This document shows, piece by piece, positions 7,372 through 15,841 of a DNA stretch of 64,000 nucleotides. Position numbers and translations under genes: made by a program. The notes beneath the pieces were generated by a model. The model was given only the letters and a program-made list of their open reading frames with translations. It was not told the origin of the DNA and made no database searches. Position 1 is the first letter of the stretch. Each line of letters opens with the position of its first letter. Source of the stretch: JAMLJG01 sp035327585 (GTDB lineage Bacteria; Verrucomicrobiota; Kiritimatiellia; CAIVKH01); contig DAOLDD010000011.1 in the NCBI GenBank assembly GCA_035327585.1, forward strand, positions 1 through 64,000, given 5' to 3'.

Positions 7372-7443
7372 GACGGGATAACGGGATGGACTGATGGGGA
7401 GGACAAATTCGTCCTGTGATCCCGTGAGTCCTGAAATCCCGTC
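7372..7443. repeat. Short-word hairpin between convergent parB and parA
   Basis: Left arm GACGGGATAACGGGATGG (7372-7389), right arm ending TGAAATCCCGTC (7432-7443), with an inner stem AGGAC/GTCCT (7400-7404 and 7411-7415). Each arm is made of repeated GGGAT-type words. It could act as a bidirectional terminator for both par genes, and it has the same word grammar as the hairpins at 46448-46890, 47933-48001 and 57809-57880. Confidence 0.6.
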
Positions 7444-7476
7444 GATGATCTACCCGGATGCTTGACCGGGAAAACT

Positions 7477-8376
7477 TCAGATTTGCGACGTCTGTTCGGG
7501 AGCGGCATCTTCCGTCATCGTAGCCACGGTGGACTCCGGTGCGGACAGTTCGGTGGTGGGCGGCGTTTCCACCGGCACAGGAGCTGGCGCGGGCTGGCTG
7601 CGCGCTTTTTCGCGGTTGATGAACTCGCGGGCGAGCTGGCGATAGGCGAGGGCGCCGGTGCATTGTTTGTCGTAGACGAGCACGGGCTGGCCGTAGCTCG
7701 GGGCCTCGCTGACGCGGACGCTGCGCGGGATGAGCGTCTCGTAGACTTTATCCGGGAAGTGTTCCACGACCTGCTGCACGACCTGGTTGGAGAGGTTCGT
7801 GCGCTGGTCGTACATCGTCATGAGGATGCCTTCGATCTGGAGCGCGGGATTCGCGCCGCTGTCGCGGATCTGCTCGATGAGGCGGATCATGACGCTGAGG
7901 CCTTCCAGGGCGTAGTATTCGCACTGGATGGGCAGCAGGATCGCGTCGGCCGCGGTGAGCGCGTTCATCGTGAGGATGCCGAGCGAGGGCGGGCAGTCGA
8001 CGAAGATCAGGTCGAAGCGCTCGTCATCCGCGAGCGGCTTCACGGCGTCGCGCAGTTTTTGCAGATAGCGGTCCATGCGCGGCACATCGACCTCGGCCCC
8101 GGCGAGGTTGACTTCGGCGGGGACGATGGAGAGGCGGGTCACGCCGGTTTCCGTGATCAGGCTGTCGAGCGCGGTTTCCCCGAGCAGGACGGGGTAGAGG
8201 CTGCGTCCCTCTTTTTTCTCCAGGCCCAGGCCGCTGGTGGCATTGGCCTGGGGGTCGAAGTCGAGGATGAGCACGCGCTTGCCGCGTTCCGCGAGCGCGG
8301 CGGCGAGGTTGATCGTGGTCGTGGTCTTGCCCACGCCGCCTTTCTGGTTGGCGAGGGCGATGATGCGGGCGGGCAT
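7477..8376 (-). CDS. parA: Chromosome partitioning ATPase ParA
   Basis: 299 residues, a Soj/ParA-type Walker ATPase that moves ParB-parS complexes over the nucleoid. The deviant Walker A KGGVGKTTT is at about residues 11-19, Walker A' is LDFDPQANAT, and Walker B is FVDCPPSLG. The C-terminal 45 residues form a low-complexity proline/threonine/glutamate tail beyond the usual ParA end. It lies 13 bases downstream of the KTSC-domain gene and probably shares its transcript. It faces parB convergently instead of forming a parAB operon. Confidence 0.95.
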   Translation of the reverse strand: MPARIIALANQKGGVGKTTTTINLAAALAERGKRVLILDFDPQANATSGLGLEKKEGRSLYPVLLGETALDSLITETGVTRLSIVPAEVNLAGAEVDVPRMDRYLQKLRDAVKPLADDERFDLIFVDCPPSLGILTMNALTAADAILLPIQCEYYALEGLSVMIRLIEQIRDSGANPALQIEGILMTMYDQRTNLSNQVVQQVVEHFPDKVYETLIPRSVRVSEAPSYGQPVLVYDKQCTGALAYRQLAREFINREKARSQPAPAPVPVETPPTTELSAPESTVATMTEDAAPEQTSQI

Positions 8377-8389
8377 GGCGTGACGCGGC

Positions 8390-9319
8390 TTAGCGGCGCT
8401 TGTTGTGGGCGCGCACCGCGGCCTTGTCGTCCGGCGTCACGGGGAAGTTGCCCATGATCTTGATGCGGTAATAGGGTTCCGGGCTGGCGACGGCTATCAA
8501 CTGATCAAACAGCTCGCGGGGTATGCCGGTGTAGTTTAACTCGGTTCCGTCGCGCAGGCGGATCATCAACGATTGGTTGGCGGAGTTGTAGACCGCCTGG
8601 TCGAGCAGTTCGGAGCGGGCGGGGAAGGTGTGGTTGGAAATCACCGGTTCCTCGGTTTCGTCCGCGTTGCCCTCTGCCATATCGGTTTCTCCCCCGGCCG
8701 CAGCGTCGGCGACGACGGCGTCGGCGCCTTCCACCGCGGTATCCGCCGCTGCATCAACCGCGACGGGGGCGGCGGCCAGCCGTTCTTCGGCGGCCTTCCG
8801 TTCGGCGGTCAGCGTGGATTCGAGCTTCGCGATCTGCGCGGCGGAGGAGGATTTCAGCGCTTCCAGTTGGGCCGTGAGTTCGGTGACCTGCTGCGAGGCG
8901 CGTTGTCCGTCCGCCTGCGCGCGCTGGAGGTTGGCCTGCAGGCCCTGCGCGACTTCCAGTTCCTGCTCCATTTCATTGAGGCGCAGCGTCTGGCGTTCGC
9001 TTTCATTGCGGATCGTGGTGATGGTCGTGTTGATGCGCGGCCAGAGGACGGCCCAGTCGACCGGCGCATTCGTGTCGATGGCGACATTGAGCGTCGTCGC
9101 GGCGGCGAGCCCGGCGTCGCGGTGAGTGGCGAGTTCCGCCTTCAAGCCGCCCTGTTGCGAGAAGAGGAATCCGGCGCCGCCCAATCCGGCGAGTGCGAGC
9201 ACGCCCAGCGCGATGGTCAGGATCATCGGTCCGGAGCTTTTTTTCGGCTTCGCCGCCGGTGCCGGCGGGCGATAGGTGGTCGGGCGGGGAGTCGTCGGCG
9301 TCGCTGGGGTAGTGGCCAT
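8390..9319 (-). CDS. Membrane-anchored coiled-coil protein with C-terminal KTSC domain
   Basis: 309 residues. A proline/threonine-rich cytoplasmic tail of about 35 residues precedes one transmembrane helix (MILTIALGVLALAGLGGAGFLF), followed by a long coiled coil rich in Q, E, L and A (about residues 100-190) and an acidic alanine linker. The last 65 residues match the KTSC fold pattern: S-x2-L at the start, VYN, a basic LRDGTELNY strand, IPRELFDQLIAVASPEPYY, then IMGNFPV. KTSC domains are small, poorly understood, and usually linked to nucleic-acid enzymes. Start ATG 9319 has AGGAG 6 bases upstream. It is the leader gene of the parA transcript; a role in anchoring the partition machinery is conceivable but unproven. 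Confidence 0.65.
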   Translation of the reverse strand: MATTPATPTTPRPTTYRPPAPAAKPKKSSGPMILTIALGVLALAGLGGAGFLFSQQGGLKAELATHRDAGLAAATTLNVAIDTNAPVDWAVLWPRINTTITTIRNESERQTLRLNEMEQELEVAQGLQANLQRAQADGQRASQQVTELTAQLEALKSSSAAQIAKLESTLTAERKAAEERLAAAPVAVDAAADTAVEGADAVVADAAAGGETDMAEGNADETEEPVISNHTFPARSELLDQAVYNSANQSLMIRLRDGTELNYTGIPRELFDQLIAVASPEPYYRIKIMGNFPVTPDDKAAVRAHNKRR

Positions 9320-9348
9320 GGTGTGCTCCTCTGGAATCAAAGCCCCGC

Positions 9349-9377
9349 TTTATACAGGATGCCCTTTTGTCAGGCAA
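9349..9377 (-). promoter_or_regulatory. Candidate promoter of the KTSC-parA operon
   Basis: On the minus strand TTGCCT (9377-9372) and TATAAA (9354-9349) are separated by 17 bases, and the start codon follows 29 bases downstream. Confidence 0.45.
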
Positions 9378-9453
9378 GCATGGACCTGCCGCACTTGTCC
9401 GTTGTGCCGCACGGGTTCGTGGGTATACTGGCGCGCTTGTTTGATGTAATTCG

Positions 9454-11067
9454 ATGTATCGCCTCGTTTTCCATAGCGGCCGGTTCAAAGGCCGTCGCAT
9501 AGCGGTCCAGCAGGGCACCCTGCGAATCGGACGTGATCCCGGCTGCCAGATCGACCTGGCGGACGACGACGCGGTGTCACGCCATCACGCGGACATCGAA
9601 CAGCGCAAGGACGGGGTTTGGGTGCGCGATCTGGGCGCGATGAATCCGGCGACGGTTAACGGCGCGGTGGTGGAGGGCGAGGTCAAATTGAGGCCCGGCG
9701 ACCGCATTGAGGTTGGCGGCACGCAAATCGAATACCAGCCGATCGAAGCGGTGACCGCCTCGCCGAAACGTCGACGCAGCCGGATCCAGATGCTGACGAT
9801 CGCCGCCGTGGCGGGGATTCTCGCGTTGCAGGCCATCTTCATCTTTCTGTTCCCGATTTGGCAACAGGACGCCATTCGCGCGGTCGCACGGCAGGAGGAG
9901 TCGGCCGTGTTGTCGAACGCTGTTCCGCCAGATGCCGGCGCCGCGGAGGGGATCGCGGCTTCGGACGGGGCCGACGCCGCCGAGGTGGAGGAACTTCGCG
10001 CGGTGATTACTGAATTACGCGAGCAGGTGCAGTCGCTGGCGACCCAGCCTGTTGTCGTGGCGGCGGCCGTCGACGTCGTGACGCCCGCGGCTGATCCGGC
10101 GCCGGAGGAAGTCGCTGCCCCGAGTTCCACGGACGTAGCGCCGCCTCCTGAACCGGCGCCTGTACCCGAGCCTGCGCCCGTGACGCCGCCTGCTCCCACC
10201 TCCGCCCGCGCGGCGCTGGAGGCGCCCGTAGCCGTACGGCCGGCGAGCACGGACCCGCTGGCCGACAAAGTTCGCGAATTGCTGGCGATGGCGCAGAGCG
10301 AGGCACGGAAAGAGAATTGGATCGCGGCGGATCAGGCGCTGGAGCGTCTGCTGATCCTGTCGCCCGATTTCGTGCCCGGATTGATCGAGCGCGCGCGTGT
10401 GTACGAGCAGCGCGGCATGTTGAAGGAGGCCGGCGAGGTCTGGACCCGCGTGATGGGATTGACGACGGGTACGCCGCTCTACAGCACCGCCATCGCCGAG
10501 CGGCAGCGCATTGCCCGCGAGGAACTGGCGCGTCCGACAACGCGGCGTGCGCCTGAACAGGCGCCGGAGCCGCCCGCGAGTCGGTTGGAGCGCCGCATCC
10601 GCATCGAGTCCATCGATCGCGAGCGTCTTCCCGGGAACAAGGATTTTGATGAAATGCGGCTGGCTCGCGTGCACATGAAACCGCGCACGAGCGAGGGGCG
10701 TATCGACGTGGATGACGTGCGCGTGTGGGTCGTGTTCTATGACCGGATCGTCGGCGGTACGCAGGTGGTCCCCACGCGGGCCACGGTGCCGACGGAGCCG
10801 CTTCGCGTGGAAACGGTTTGGGGCGCCGGCGAAGCGAAGAGTTTGACCGCCACGTACATCGTCCCGCGCGATTTCCGCAAGAACGAGGAGGCCGAAACCG
10901 GCCAGAAGCGAACCTACGAAGGCTGCCGGGTTCAGATTTGGTACAAAGGCGTCCTGCAGGACGAGGACGCGATGCCCAAAACCTTGCTGAAGGAAACCAT
11001 GCCCGCGCCGCCGGAAAGTGCCGCCCTGCCACGCACCAATGTAAATGCGCCGGTGCGCCGGAGGTAG
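9454..11067 (+). CDS. FHA domain membrane protein with TPR-like periplasmic region
   Basis: 537 residues. An N-terminal FHA domain (about 1-95) has the phosphothreonine-binding landmarks: TLRIGRDPGCQ, SRHHADIE and NPATVNG. A single transmembrane segment follows (LTIAAVAGILALQAIFIFLF, about 110-130), then a long proline/alanine/glutamate-rich linker, a TPR-like repeat (ENWIAADQALERLLILSPDFVPGLIERARVY), and a conserved C-terminal beta domain (IRIESIDRERLP onward). The FHA part is cytoplasmic, so the protein could relay Ser/Thr phosphorylation to the envelope. No kinase lies nearby. Divergent from the KTSC gene. Confidence 0.75.
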   Translation: MYRLVFHSGRFKGRRIAVQQGTLRIGRDPGCQIDLADDDAVSRHHADIEQRKDGVWVRDLGAMNPATVNGAVVEGEVKLRPGDRIEVGGTQIEYQPIEAVTASPKRRRSRIQMLTIAAVAGILALQAIFIFLFPIWQQDAIRAVARQEESAVLSNAVPPDAGAAEGIAASDGADAAEVEELRAVITELREQVQSLATQPVVVAAAVDVVTPAADPAPEEVAAPSSTDVAPPPEPAPVPEPAPVTPPAPTSARAALEAPVAVRPASTDPLADKVRELLAMAQSEARKENWIAADQALERLLILSPDFVPGLIERARVYEQRGMLKEAGEVWTRVMGLTTGTPLYSTAIAERQRIAREELARPTTRRAPEQAPEPPASRLERRIRIESIDRERLPGNKDFDEMRLARVHMKPRTSEGRIDVDDVRVWVVFYDRIVGGTQVVPTRATVPTEPLRVETVWGAGEAKSLTATYIVPRDFRKNEEAETGQKRTYEGCRVQIWYKGVLQDEDAMPKTLLKETMPAPPESAALPRTNVNAPVRRR

Positions 11068-11103
11068 GAGGGGAAAGGGCGGGGGACGGGTTGGCCGAAC
11101 GGA

Positions 11104-11175
11104 ATACGAGGACGAGGAGGAGGACGACGACGAGGACGGGCGCTTACTGATAACCGGTCACTGGTCACCGGTCAC
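11104..11175. repeat. Purine-rich tract followed by GGTCACTGG word repeats
   Basis: A GAGGA/GACGA run (11104-11140) is followed by TTACTGATAACCGGTCACTGG and two further GGTCACC words up to 11175. The second part is the same word family as the array at 5350-5437. It sits just upstream of aroK. Confidence 0.5.
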
Positions 11176-11199
11176 CCCCTTCGTCCAACGAACAAATTC

Positions 11200-11730
11200 A
11201 TGAGCACAACCATCAACAACCCGGCCGCGAACATCATTCTTGTCGGATTCATGGGCACGGGGAAGAGCGTGACGGGCCGCGCGCTGGCGGTGCGATTGGG
11301 GCGCGAATTCCTGGACATGGATACGCTGATCGAGAACCGGGAGGGGCGCACCATCCCCGAAATATTCGCGGCCTCCGGCGAGCCGCATTTCCGTTCGCTC
11401 GAACGCGCGTTGGTCCGCGAACTGGCCGCGAAGCAAAACCTCGTCGTCGCGCCCGGCGGCGGCATTGTCCTGAATCCTGACAACATCCGCGATTTCGCCG
11501 CGACAGGGCATGTCGTCTGCCTGCGCGCCTCGCCGGAGATGATCCTGAGCCGCGTCGGCCACGACACCAACCGGCCGCTGTTGCAGACCGACGACAAGCT
11601 GGGGCGCATCCGCGAACTGCTCGCCAAACGGCAGGCGTTGTACGATGCGATCCCGCTCCAGGTGGAGACGGACGGCAAGAGTGCGGACCAGGTCGCCGAT
11701 GAAATCCTGGCCCTGCTCCCGATGGGCTGA
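11200..11730 (+). CDS. aroK: Shikimate kinase
   Basis: 176 residues, the normal length for shikimate kinase, which phosphorylates shikimate in the aromatic amino acid pathway. The P-loop GFMGTGKS is at residues 16-23, the substrate-binding MDT (DMDTLIE) and GEPHFRSLE segments follow, PGGGIV is the glycine-rich shikimate site, and the lid arginine lies in NRPLL. No other aro genes are adjacent. The repeat words at 11144-11175 end 24 bases before the ATG. Confidence 0.93.
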   Translation: MSTTINNPAANIILVGFMGTGKSVTGRALAVRLGREFLDMDTLIENREGRTIPEIFAASGEPHFRSLERALVRELAAKQNLVVAPGGGIVLNPDNIRDFAATGHVVCLRASPEMILSRVGHDTNRPLLQTDDKLGRIRELLAKRQALYDAIPLQVETDGKSADQVADEILALLPMG

Positions 11731-11828
11731 TTTTTCGCGCCGCGAATAATTTCAAAGAAATCCTTCTCCCAATCGTTGTCCCCGGTGAGAGGCCCCGCCC
11801 GATGGGAGCGTGTACAAGGAGACGCTGG

Positions 11829-12353
11829 ATGACGATGGATCAGGAAACCGCGCGGTGGATCGACCGGCTCGTCGCGGAATACGAGCAGCCGCTTTGCCGC
11901 TATGCGTTCAGCATGCTGCGTTCCTCAAGCGCGGCGCAGGACGCGGTGCAGGAAACGTTCCTGCGCCTGTGCCGCGAAAAACCAGCGAGGCTGGGCGGCC
12001 ACGAAGCCGCCTGGCTGTTCCGCGTCTGCCGCTCCCGGGTGCTGGACCTCCTGAGAAAGGAGAAACCGGTGCAACCCCTCATGCCCGAACAAGTGGATCG
12101 CGTGGCCGCGGCCGACCCCGACCCGGCGCAACACGCGGTGCGCGGCGAGTCCGAAGTGCTCGCCGCCCGTCTGCTCGACCGGATGCCCCAGCCGCAACAG
12201 GAGGTCATCCGCCTCAAGTTCCAGCAGGACTTGAGCTATCGCGAAATCGCCCGCATCACGCGCCTCTCCGAAGGCAACGTGGGCTATCTGATCCATACCG
12301 GGCTGAAGGAACTGCGCCGGCAAATGCAGTCGCTGCAGGGAGCCGTGTCATGA
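11829..12353 (+). CDS. ECF-type RNA polymerase sigma factor
   Basis: 174 residues with sigma region 2 (YAFSMLRSSSAAQDAVQETFLRLC, the DA-x-E-x-F pattern) and region 4 (LPQPQQEVIRLKFQQDLSYREIARITRLSEGNVGYLIHTG, a helix-turn-helix). No regions 1 or 3, so it is an extracytoplasmic-function sigma factor. Start ATG 11829 is preceded by AAGGAG at 11816-11821; an upstream in-frame start would place the SD inside the gene. Its stop overlaps the ATG of the next gene, whose N-terminus looks anti-sigma-like, so the two probably form a regulatory pair. Confidence 0.9.
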   Translation: MTMDQETARWIDRLVAEYEQPLCRYAFSMLRSSSAAQDAVQETFLRLCREKPARLGGHEAAWLFRVCRSRVLDLLRKEKPVQPLMPEQVDRVAAADPDPAQHAVRGESEVLAARLLDRMPQPQQEVIRLKFQQDLSYREIARITRLSEGNVGYLIHTGLKELRRQMQSLQGAVS

Positions 12354-14599
12354 AATTTGATCCTGAAAATCCTCTTTGGACCGCTTACGCGCTGGGTGAA
12401 GTCGCACCCGCGTCACGCGCGGAATTCGACCGTGAAGTGGAGTCGAACCCCGAGGCGCGCGCCTTCGTGGAATCGATCCGCGCCACCGCGTCCGAGTTGC
12501 GCACCGTGCTGGCGCAGGAACCCGCGCTCACCCTGCGTCCGGAACAGCGCCGCGCGCTTGCGCAACGCGCCGCCGAGAAGCCGGTGATCGTGTTCCCGCT
12601 CCGCCCGCTCTTCGCCATCGGCCTTGCCGCCGGTCTCGTCGCGTTGATCGGCGTCGGCCTGTTCCGGATGAAGCCCGAGGAACTGCTCGTCGCGAAAAAT
12701 GAAGCGAAGATCGAAGTCATGGTCGTCGAACCGGAGGTTGTGGAACTCGAGGAGTTCGAAAAGGAATTCGAGATGCTTCCGGACCTGGGCGAAATGGTGG
12801 ATATGAGCATGCCGGCCGAACTGTCGGCGATGGAAGCGCCGGTCGTGCTCGACGCTCCCGCGTTTCGAGACGGGCGGCAAGAGCCTGCCGCCCTCCACAT
12901 GGAGGGCGCCGCGCCGTCGGCGCCGCCTGTGGACAAGCGCGGGATGGACGTTGCGCAGCTCAACGTGATGAACGACAGCAGCCCGCTGGTGATGAAAGGG
13001 CTGTTCGCGGGGCGCAGTGCAGGAGGTCGCGCATCGCGGCTGATGGGGAACATGCCGGACATTCCGCCGCCAGAGTCCGCAGCCGCGCCTGCGCGCCCTC
13101 AGGTGCTGTACCGAAGCGTAGTGGGCTCCGTTCGCGTGAATGAGGAGTCGAGTGACCGTATCGATTCCAACTTTCTCAGCCCGAGCCTCGATGACTTCGA
13201 CGCGGTACGCGAAAACCCGTTCCAGCGGGTCGCGGATCATCCGCTGTCGACGTTCTCGATTGATGTGGACAGCGCGTCGTATGCGGTGGTGCGGAAGTTT
13301 CTCAACGAGGGGCGTCTGCCGCCGAAGGATGCGGTGCGGATTGAGGAACTGGTGAACTACTTCACCTACGACTATCCGCAGCCGGTGGACGGGCATCCGT
13401 TCGCGGTGCACCTGGCCGCCGCGCCCGCGCCGTGGAATCCGGCGCATCATCTCGTGCGCGTTGCGCTGAAGGCGCGGAATATTGATCGCGCGGAAAGACC
13501 ACCGGTGAATCTGGTGTTCCTCGTGGACGTGTCGGGGTCCATGTCGCCGCCGAACCGGCTCCCGCTGGTGAAGCGTTCGCTGCAGGCGCTGGCGAAGCAA
13601 CTTGATGAGCGCGACCGGATCGCCATCGTGGTGTATGCCGGGGCCGCGGGACTCGCGTTGCCCAGCACATCCGGCGCGCAGCGCCAGACGATCATCGAGG
13701 CATTGGATCGCCTGAACGCCGGCGGAAGCACGGCGGGTGGCGCGGGGATTCAGCTTGCCTACGATACGGCGCGGGCGCAATTCGTTGCGGGTGGCGTGAA
13801 CCGCGTGATTCTCTGCACCGACGGCGATTTCAACGTCGGCCTTACGCAGCGCGGCGACCTCGAGCGGCTGATCGAGGAACAGGCGAAGAGCGGCGTCTAC
13901 CTCACGGTGCTGGGGTTCGGCATGGGCAACTACAAGGATTCGACGCTGGAGTTGCTGTCGAACAAGGGAAACGGAAACTACGGCTACATTGATGATTTCT
14001 CCGAGGCGCGGCGCCTGCTGGTGGACCAGATGCTTGGCACGCTCGTGACCGTGGCGAAGGATGTGAAGATCCAGGTCGAATTCAACCCGGCGCGCGTCGC
14101 GGGCTACCGCCTCATCGGCTATGAGAACCGGATGTTGAAGAAGGAGGATTTCAACAACGACAAGGTGGACGCGGGCGATGTGGGCGCGGGCCACACGGTG
14201 ACGGCGTTTTATGAGGTGATCCCCGCGGGCCGCCCCGTGCCGGGCGCGGGCGAGGTGGATGCTTTGAAATATCAGACGGATCACGCTGATCCGTCGGATG
14301 CAACGGATGACCTGCTGACGGCGAAGCTGCGCTACAAGGCGCCGGATGGGGAGACATCGACGAAGCTCGAGTTCCCGTTGTCGGCGGCGAGCGTGCGTTC
14401 GGCGGAGTCCTCGCGTGACTTTCGCTTCGGCGCTGCGGTCGCCGGGTTCGGGTTGTTGCTGCGGGAGTCGCCGAGCCTCGGCGAATTCGGATACGCGGAC
14501 GTGATGCGACTGGCGGAATCCGATCTTGGCGCCGATCCCGGTGGAAACCGGCGCGAATTCCTCAACCTCGTGCGGAATGCCGGGGCGCTGGGACAGTGA
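12350..14599 (+). CDS. Anti-sigma-like membrane protein fused to YfbK-type vWA domain
   Basis: 749 residues. Residues 1-70 (TAYALGEVAPASRAEFDREVE) resemble the anti-sigma domain of ECF partners. A transmembrane segment (LFAIGLAAGLVALIGVGLF, about 84-103) follows, then an acidic and palindrome-rich linker, the vWF_A-associated N-terminal region (FSIDVDSASYAVVRKFLNEGRLPP), and a von Willebrand A domain with the MIDAS motif DVSGS at 393-397 and an aspartate in CTDGDFNVG. The C-terminus matches the DUF3520 region. This is the E. coli YfbK type, widespread next to ECF sigma genes in PVC bacteria. Probably senses an envelope signal through the metal-dependent vWA domain. DNA at 12872-12924, in the linker, is a chain of palindromes. 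Confidence 0.85.
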   Translation: MKFDPENPLWTAYALGEVAPASRAEFDREVESNPEARAFVESIRATASELRTVLAQEPALTLRPEQRRALAQRAAEKPVIVFPLRPLFAIGLAAGLVALIGVGLFRMKPEELLVAKNEAKIEVMVVEPEVVELEEFEKEFEMLPDLGEMVDMSMPAELSAMEAPVVLDAPAFRDGRQEPAALHMEGAAPSAPPVDKRGMDVAQLNVMNDSSPLVMKGLFAGRSAGGRASRLMGNMPDIPPPESAAAPARPQVLYRSVVGSVRVNEESSDRIDSNFLSPSLDDFDAVRENPFQRVADHPLSTFSIDVDSASYAVVRKFLNEGRLPPKDAVRIEELVNYFTYDYPQPVDGHPFAVHLAAAPAPWNPAHHLVRVALKARNIDRAERPPVNLVFLVDVSGSMSPPNRLPLVKRSLQALAKQLDERDRIAIVVYAGAAGLALPSTSGAQRQTIIEALDRLNAGGSTAGGAGIQLAYDTARAQFVAGGVNRVILCTDGDFNVGLTQRGDLERLIEEQAKSGVYLTVLGFGMGNYKDSTLELLSNKGNGNYGYIDDFSEARRLLVDQMLGTLVTVAKDVKIQVEFNPARVAGYRLIGYENRMLKKEDFNNDKVDAGDVGAGHTVTAFYEVIPAGRPVPGAGEVDALKYQTDHADPSDATDDLLTAKLRYKAPDGETSTKLEFPLSAASVRSAESSRDFRFGAAVAGFGLLLRESPSLGEFGYADVMRLAESDLGADPGGNRREFLNLVRNAGALGQ

Positions 14600-14648
14600 A
14601 TCGCCCCGCGCCTTTCACCGCGCGGGGAGCTGGGTTATAGTCCCGCGC

Positions 14649-15803
14649 ATGCCCGGCCTGTATGTACATATCCCGTTCTGCGTGCGCAAGTGCCTGTATT
14701 GCGATTTCTATTCGCTGCCGACGGCGGATGGGCCGGTGGCGCGGCGCGTGAACAATGGGGACCAGCCGGATCAGCCGGCCTTCCTGGCCGCGCTGGAGGC
14801 GGAACTGAAGGGACTGCCGCGCGACTTCCGGCCGCAAACGATTTTTATCGGCGGCGGCACGCCGACCGAGCTTTCGCGCGCGGACCTGGCGGCGATGCTG
14901 GAACTGCTGCGTCGCGATGTGGACCTGTCGGGCGTGGCGGAGTGGACCTGCGAGTCGAATCCGGGGACGCTGACCGGGGAGAAGGTTGAGTTGCTGCTGC
15001 GCGCGGGGGTGAATCGCTTCTCGCTCGGCGTGCAGTCCTTCGATCCGCCCACGCTGGAATTTCTGGGGCGCATCCACTCAGCGGACGAGGCGCGTGACGG
15101 ATTTCGCCTGCTGCGCGGGCTCGGTGTGGACAACATCAACCTCGATCTCATCTACGGTGTGCCCGGCGCGTCGATCGACGTTGTCCGCCGGGATCTCGAC
15201 GCGCTGCTCGAACTCGGGCCCGACCACGCGGCTTGCTATTGCCTGATATTCGAGGACGGCACGCCGCTGGCCGAGTTGCGCAGCAAGGGATTTGTGAAGG
15301 AAGTGGACGACGACACGGAGCTGGCGCAGTACGAGGTGGTCCGGACCGCCTTGGCCGCGGGCGGTTACCATCACTATGAGATTTCAAATTTTGCGAAACC
15401 GGGCCGGGAATGCCGGCACAACCTGCTGTATTGGGGTGGGGGGGAATATATCGGCGTGGGGCCGTCCGCGCATTCGCACTGGGGCGGCGAGCGGTACGGC
15501 AACGTGCGTGACCTCGACGCGTACATCAAGCGCATGCAGGCGGGCCGTTCCCCGCGCGTGTTCGGCGAGCGCCTGGAGCCCGAGGCAAAGGCGCGCGAGA
15601 CGCTGGTCATGGCGCTGCGCCGATTGGACGGCGTGTCGGTTGACGAATTCCGCGTGGAGACCGGCTTAGACCTCCACGCGCTCGGCGCGGAACCGCTCCG
15701 CATGCTGCTGCGCGAAGGGTTGCTCGCCGAAGAGGACAACCGCATCCGCCTGACCGACCGTGGCCTTTTCGTCAGCGACGCCGTGTTCGCGGAGTTGGTG
15801 TAA
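14649..15803 (+). CDS. hemW: Heme chaperone HemW (radical SAM, coproporphyrinogen oxidase-like)
   Basis: 384 residues. The radical SAM cluster motif CVRKCLYC (CxxxCxxC) is at residues 12-19 after YVHIPF, followed by GGGTPTEL and the long HemN/HemW-type TIM-barrel pattern (SNPGTL, FSLGVQSF, NLDLIYGVPG). It lacks the N-terminal extension with extra cysteine typical of true HemN. HemW-type proteins bind heme and help insert it into respiratory enzymes, which fits a genome with caa3 oxidase and cytochromes c. Start ATG 14649; the same frame is open further upstream inside the previous gene, without support. Confidence 0.85.
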   Translation: MPGLYVHIPFCVRKCLYCDFYSLPTADGPVARRVNNGDQPDQPAFLAALEAELKGLPRDFRPQTIFIGGGTPTELSRADLAAMLELLRRDVDLSGVAEWTCESNPGTLTGEKVELLLRAGVNRFSLGVQSFDPPTLEFLGRIHSADEARDGFRLLRGLGVDNINLDLIYGVPGASIDVVRRDLDALLELGPDHAACYCLIFEDGTPLAELRSKGFVKEVDDDTELAQYEVVRTALAAGGYHHYEISNFAKPGRECRHNLLYWGGGEYIGVGPSAHSHWGGERYGNVRDLDAYIKRMQAGRSPRVFGERLEPEAKARETLVMALRRLDGVSVDEFRVETGLDLHALGAEPLRMLLREGLLAEEDNRIRLTDRGLFVSDAVFAELV

Positions 15804-15841
15804 CGCCGCGCATGTTCGCCGTGCGCCGGAAACGTTGCGGA

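Noticed and set aside
7760..7768. TGTTCCACG, matching the left half of a parS site, inside parA
   Set aside because: The right half does not match (about 10 of 16 positions overall), so it is not a credible parS.
9454..11067. FHA protein as part of a type VI secretion system
   Set aside because: No other secretion genes are near, and the protein has a membrane helix and TPR-like part not typical of the T6SS FHA protein.
11104..11140. Acidic repeat protein encoded by the GAGGA/GACGA run
   Set aside because: The run is short, low in complexity, and not within a frame with a start and a plausible continuation.
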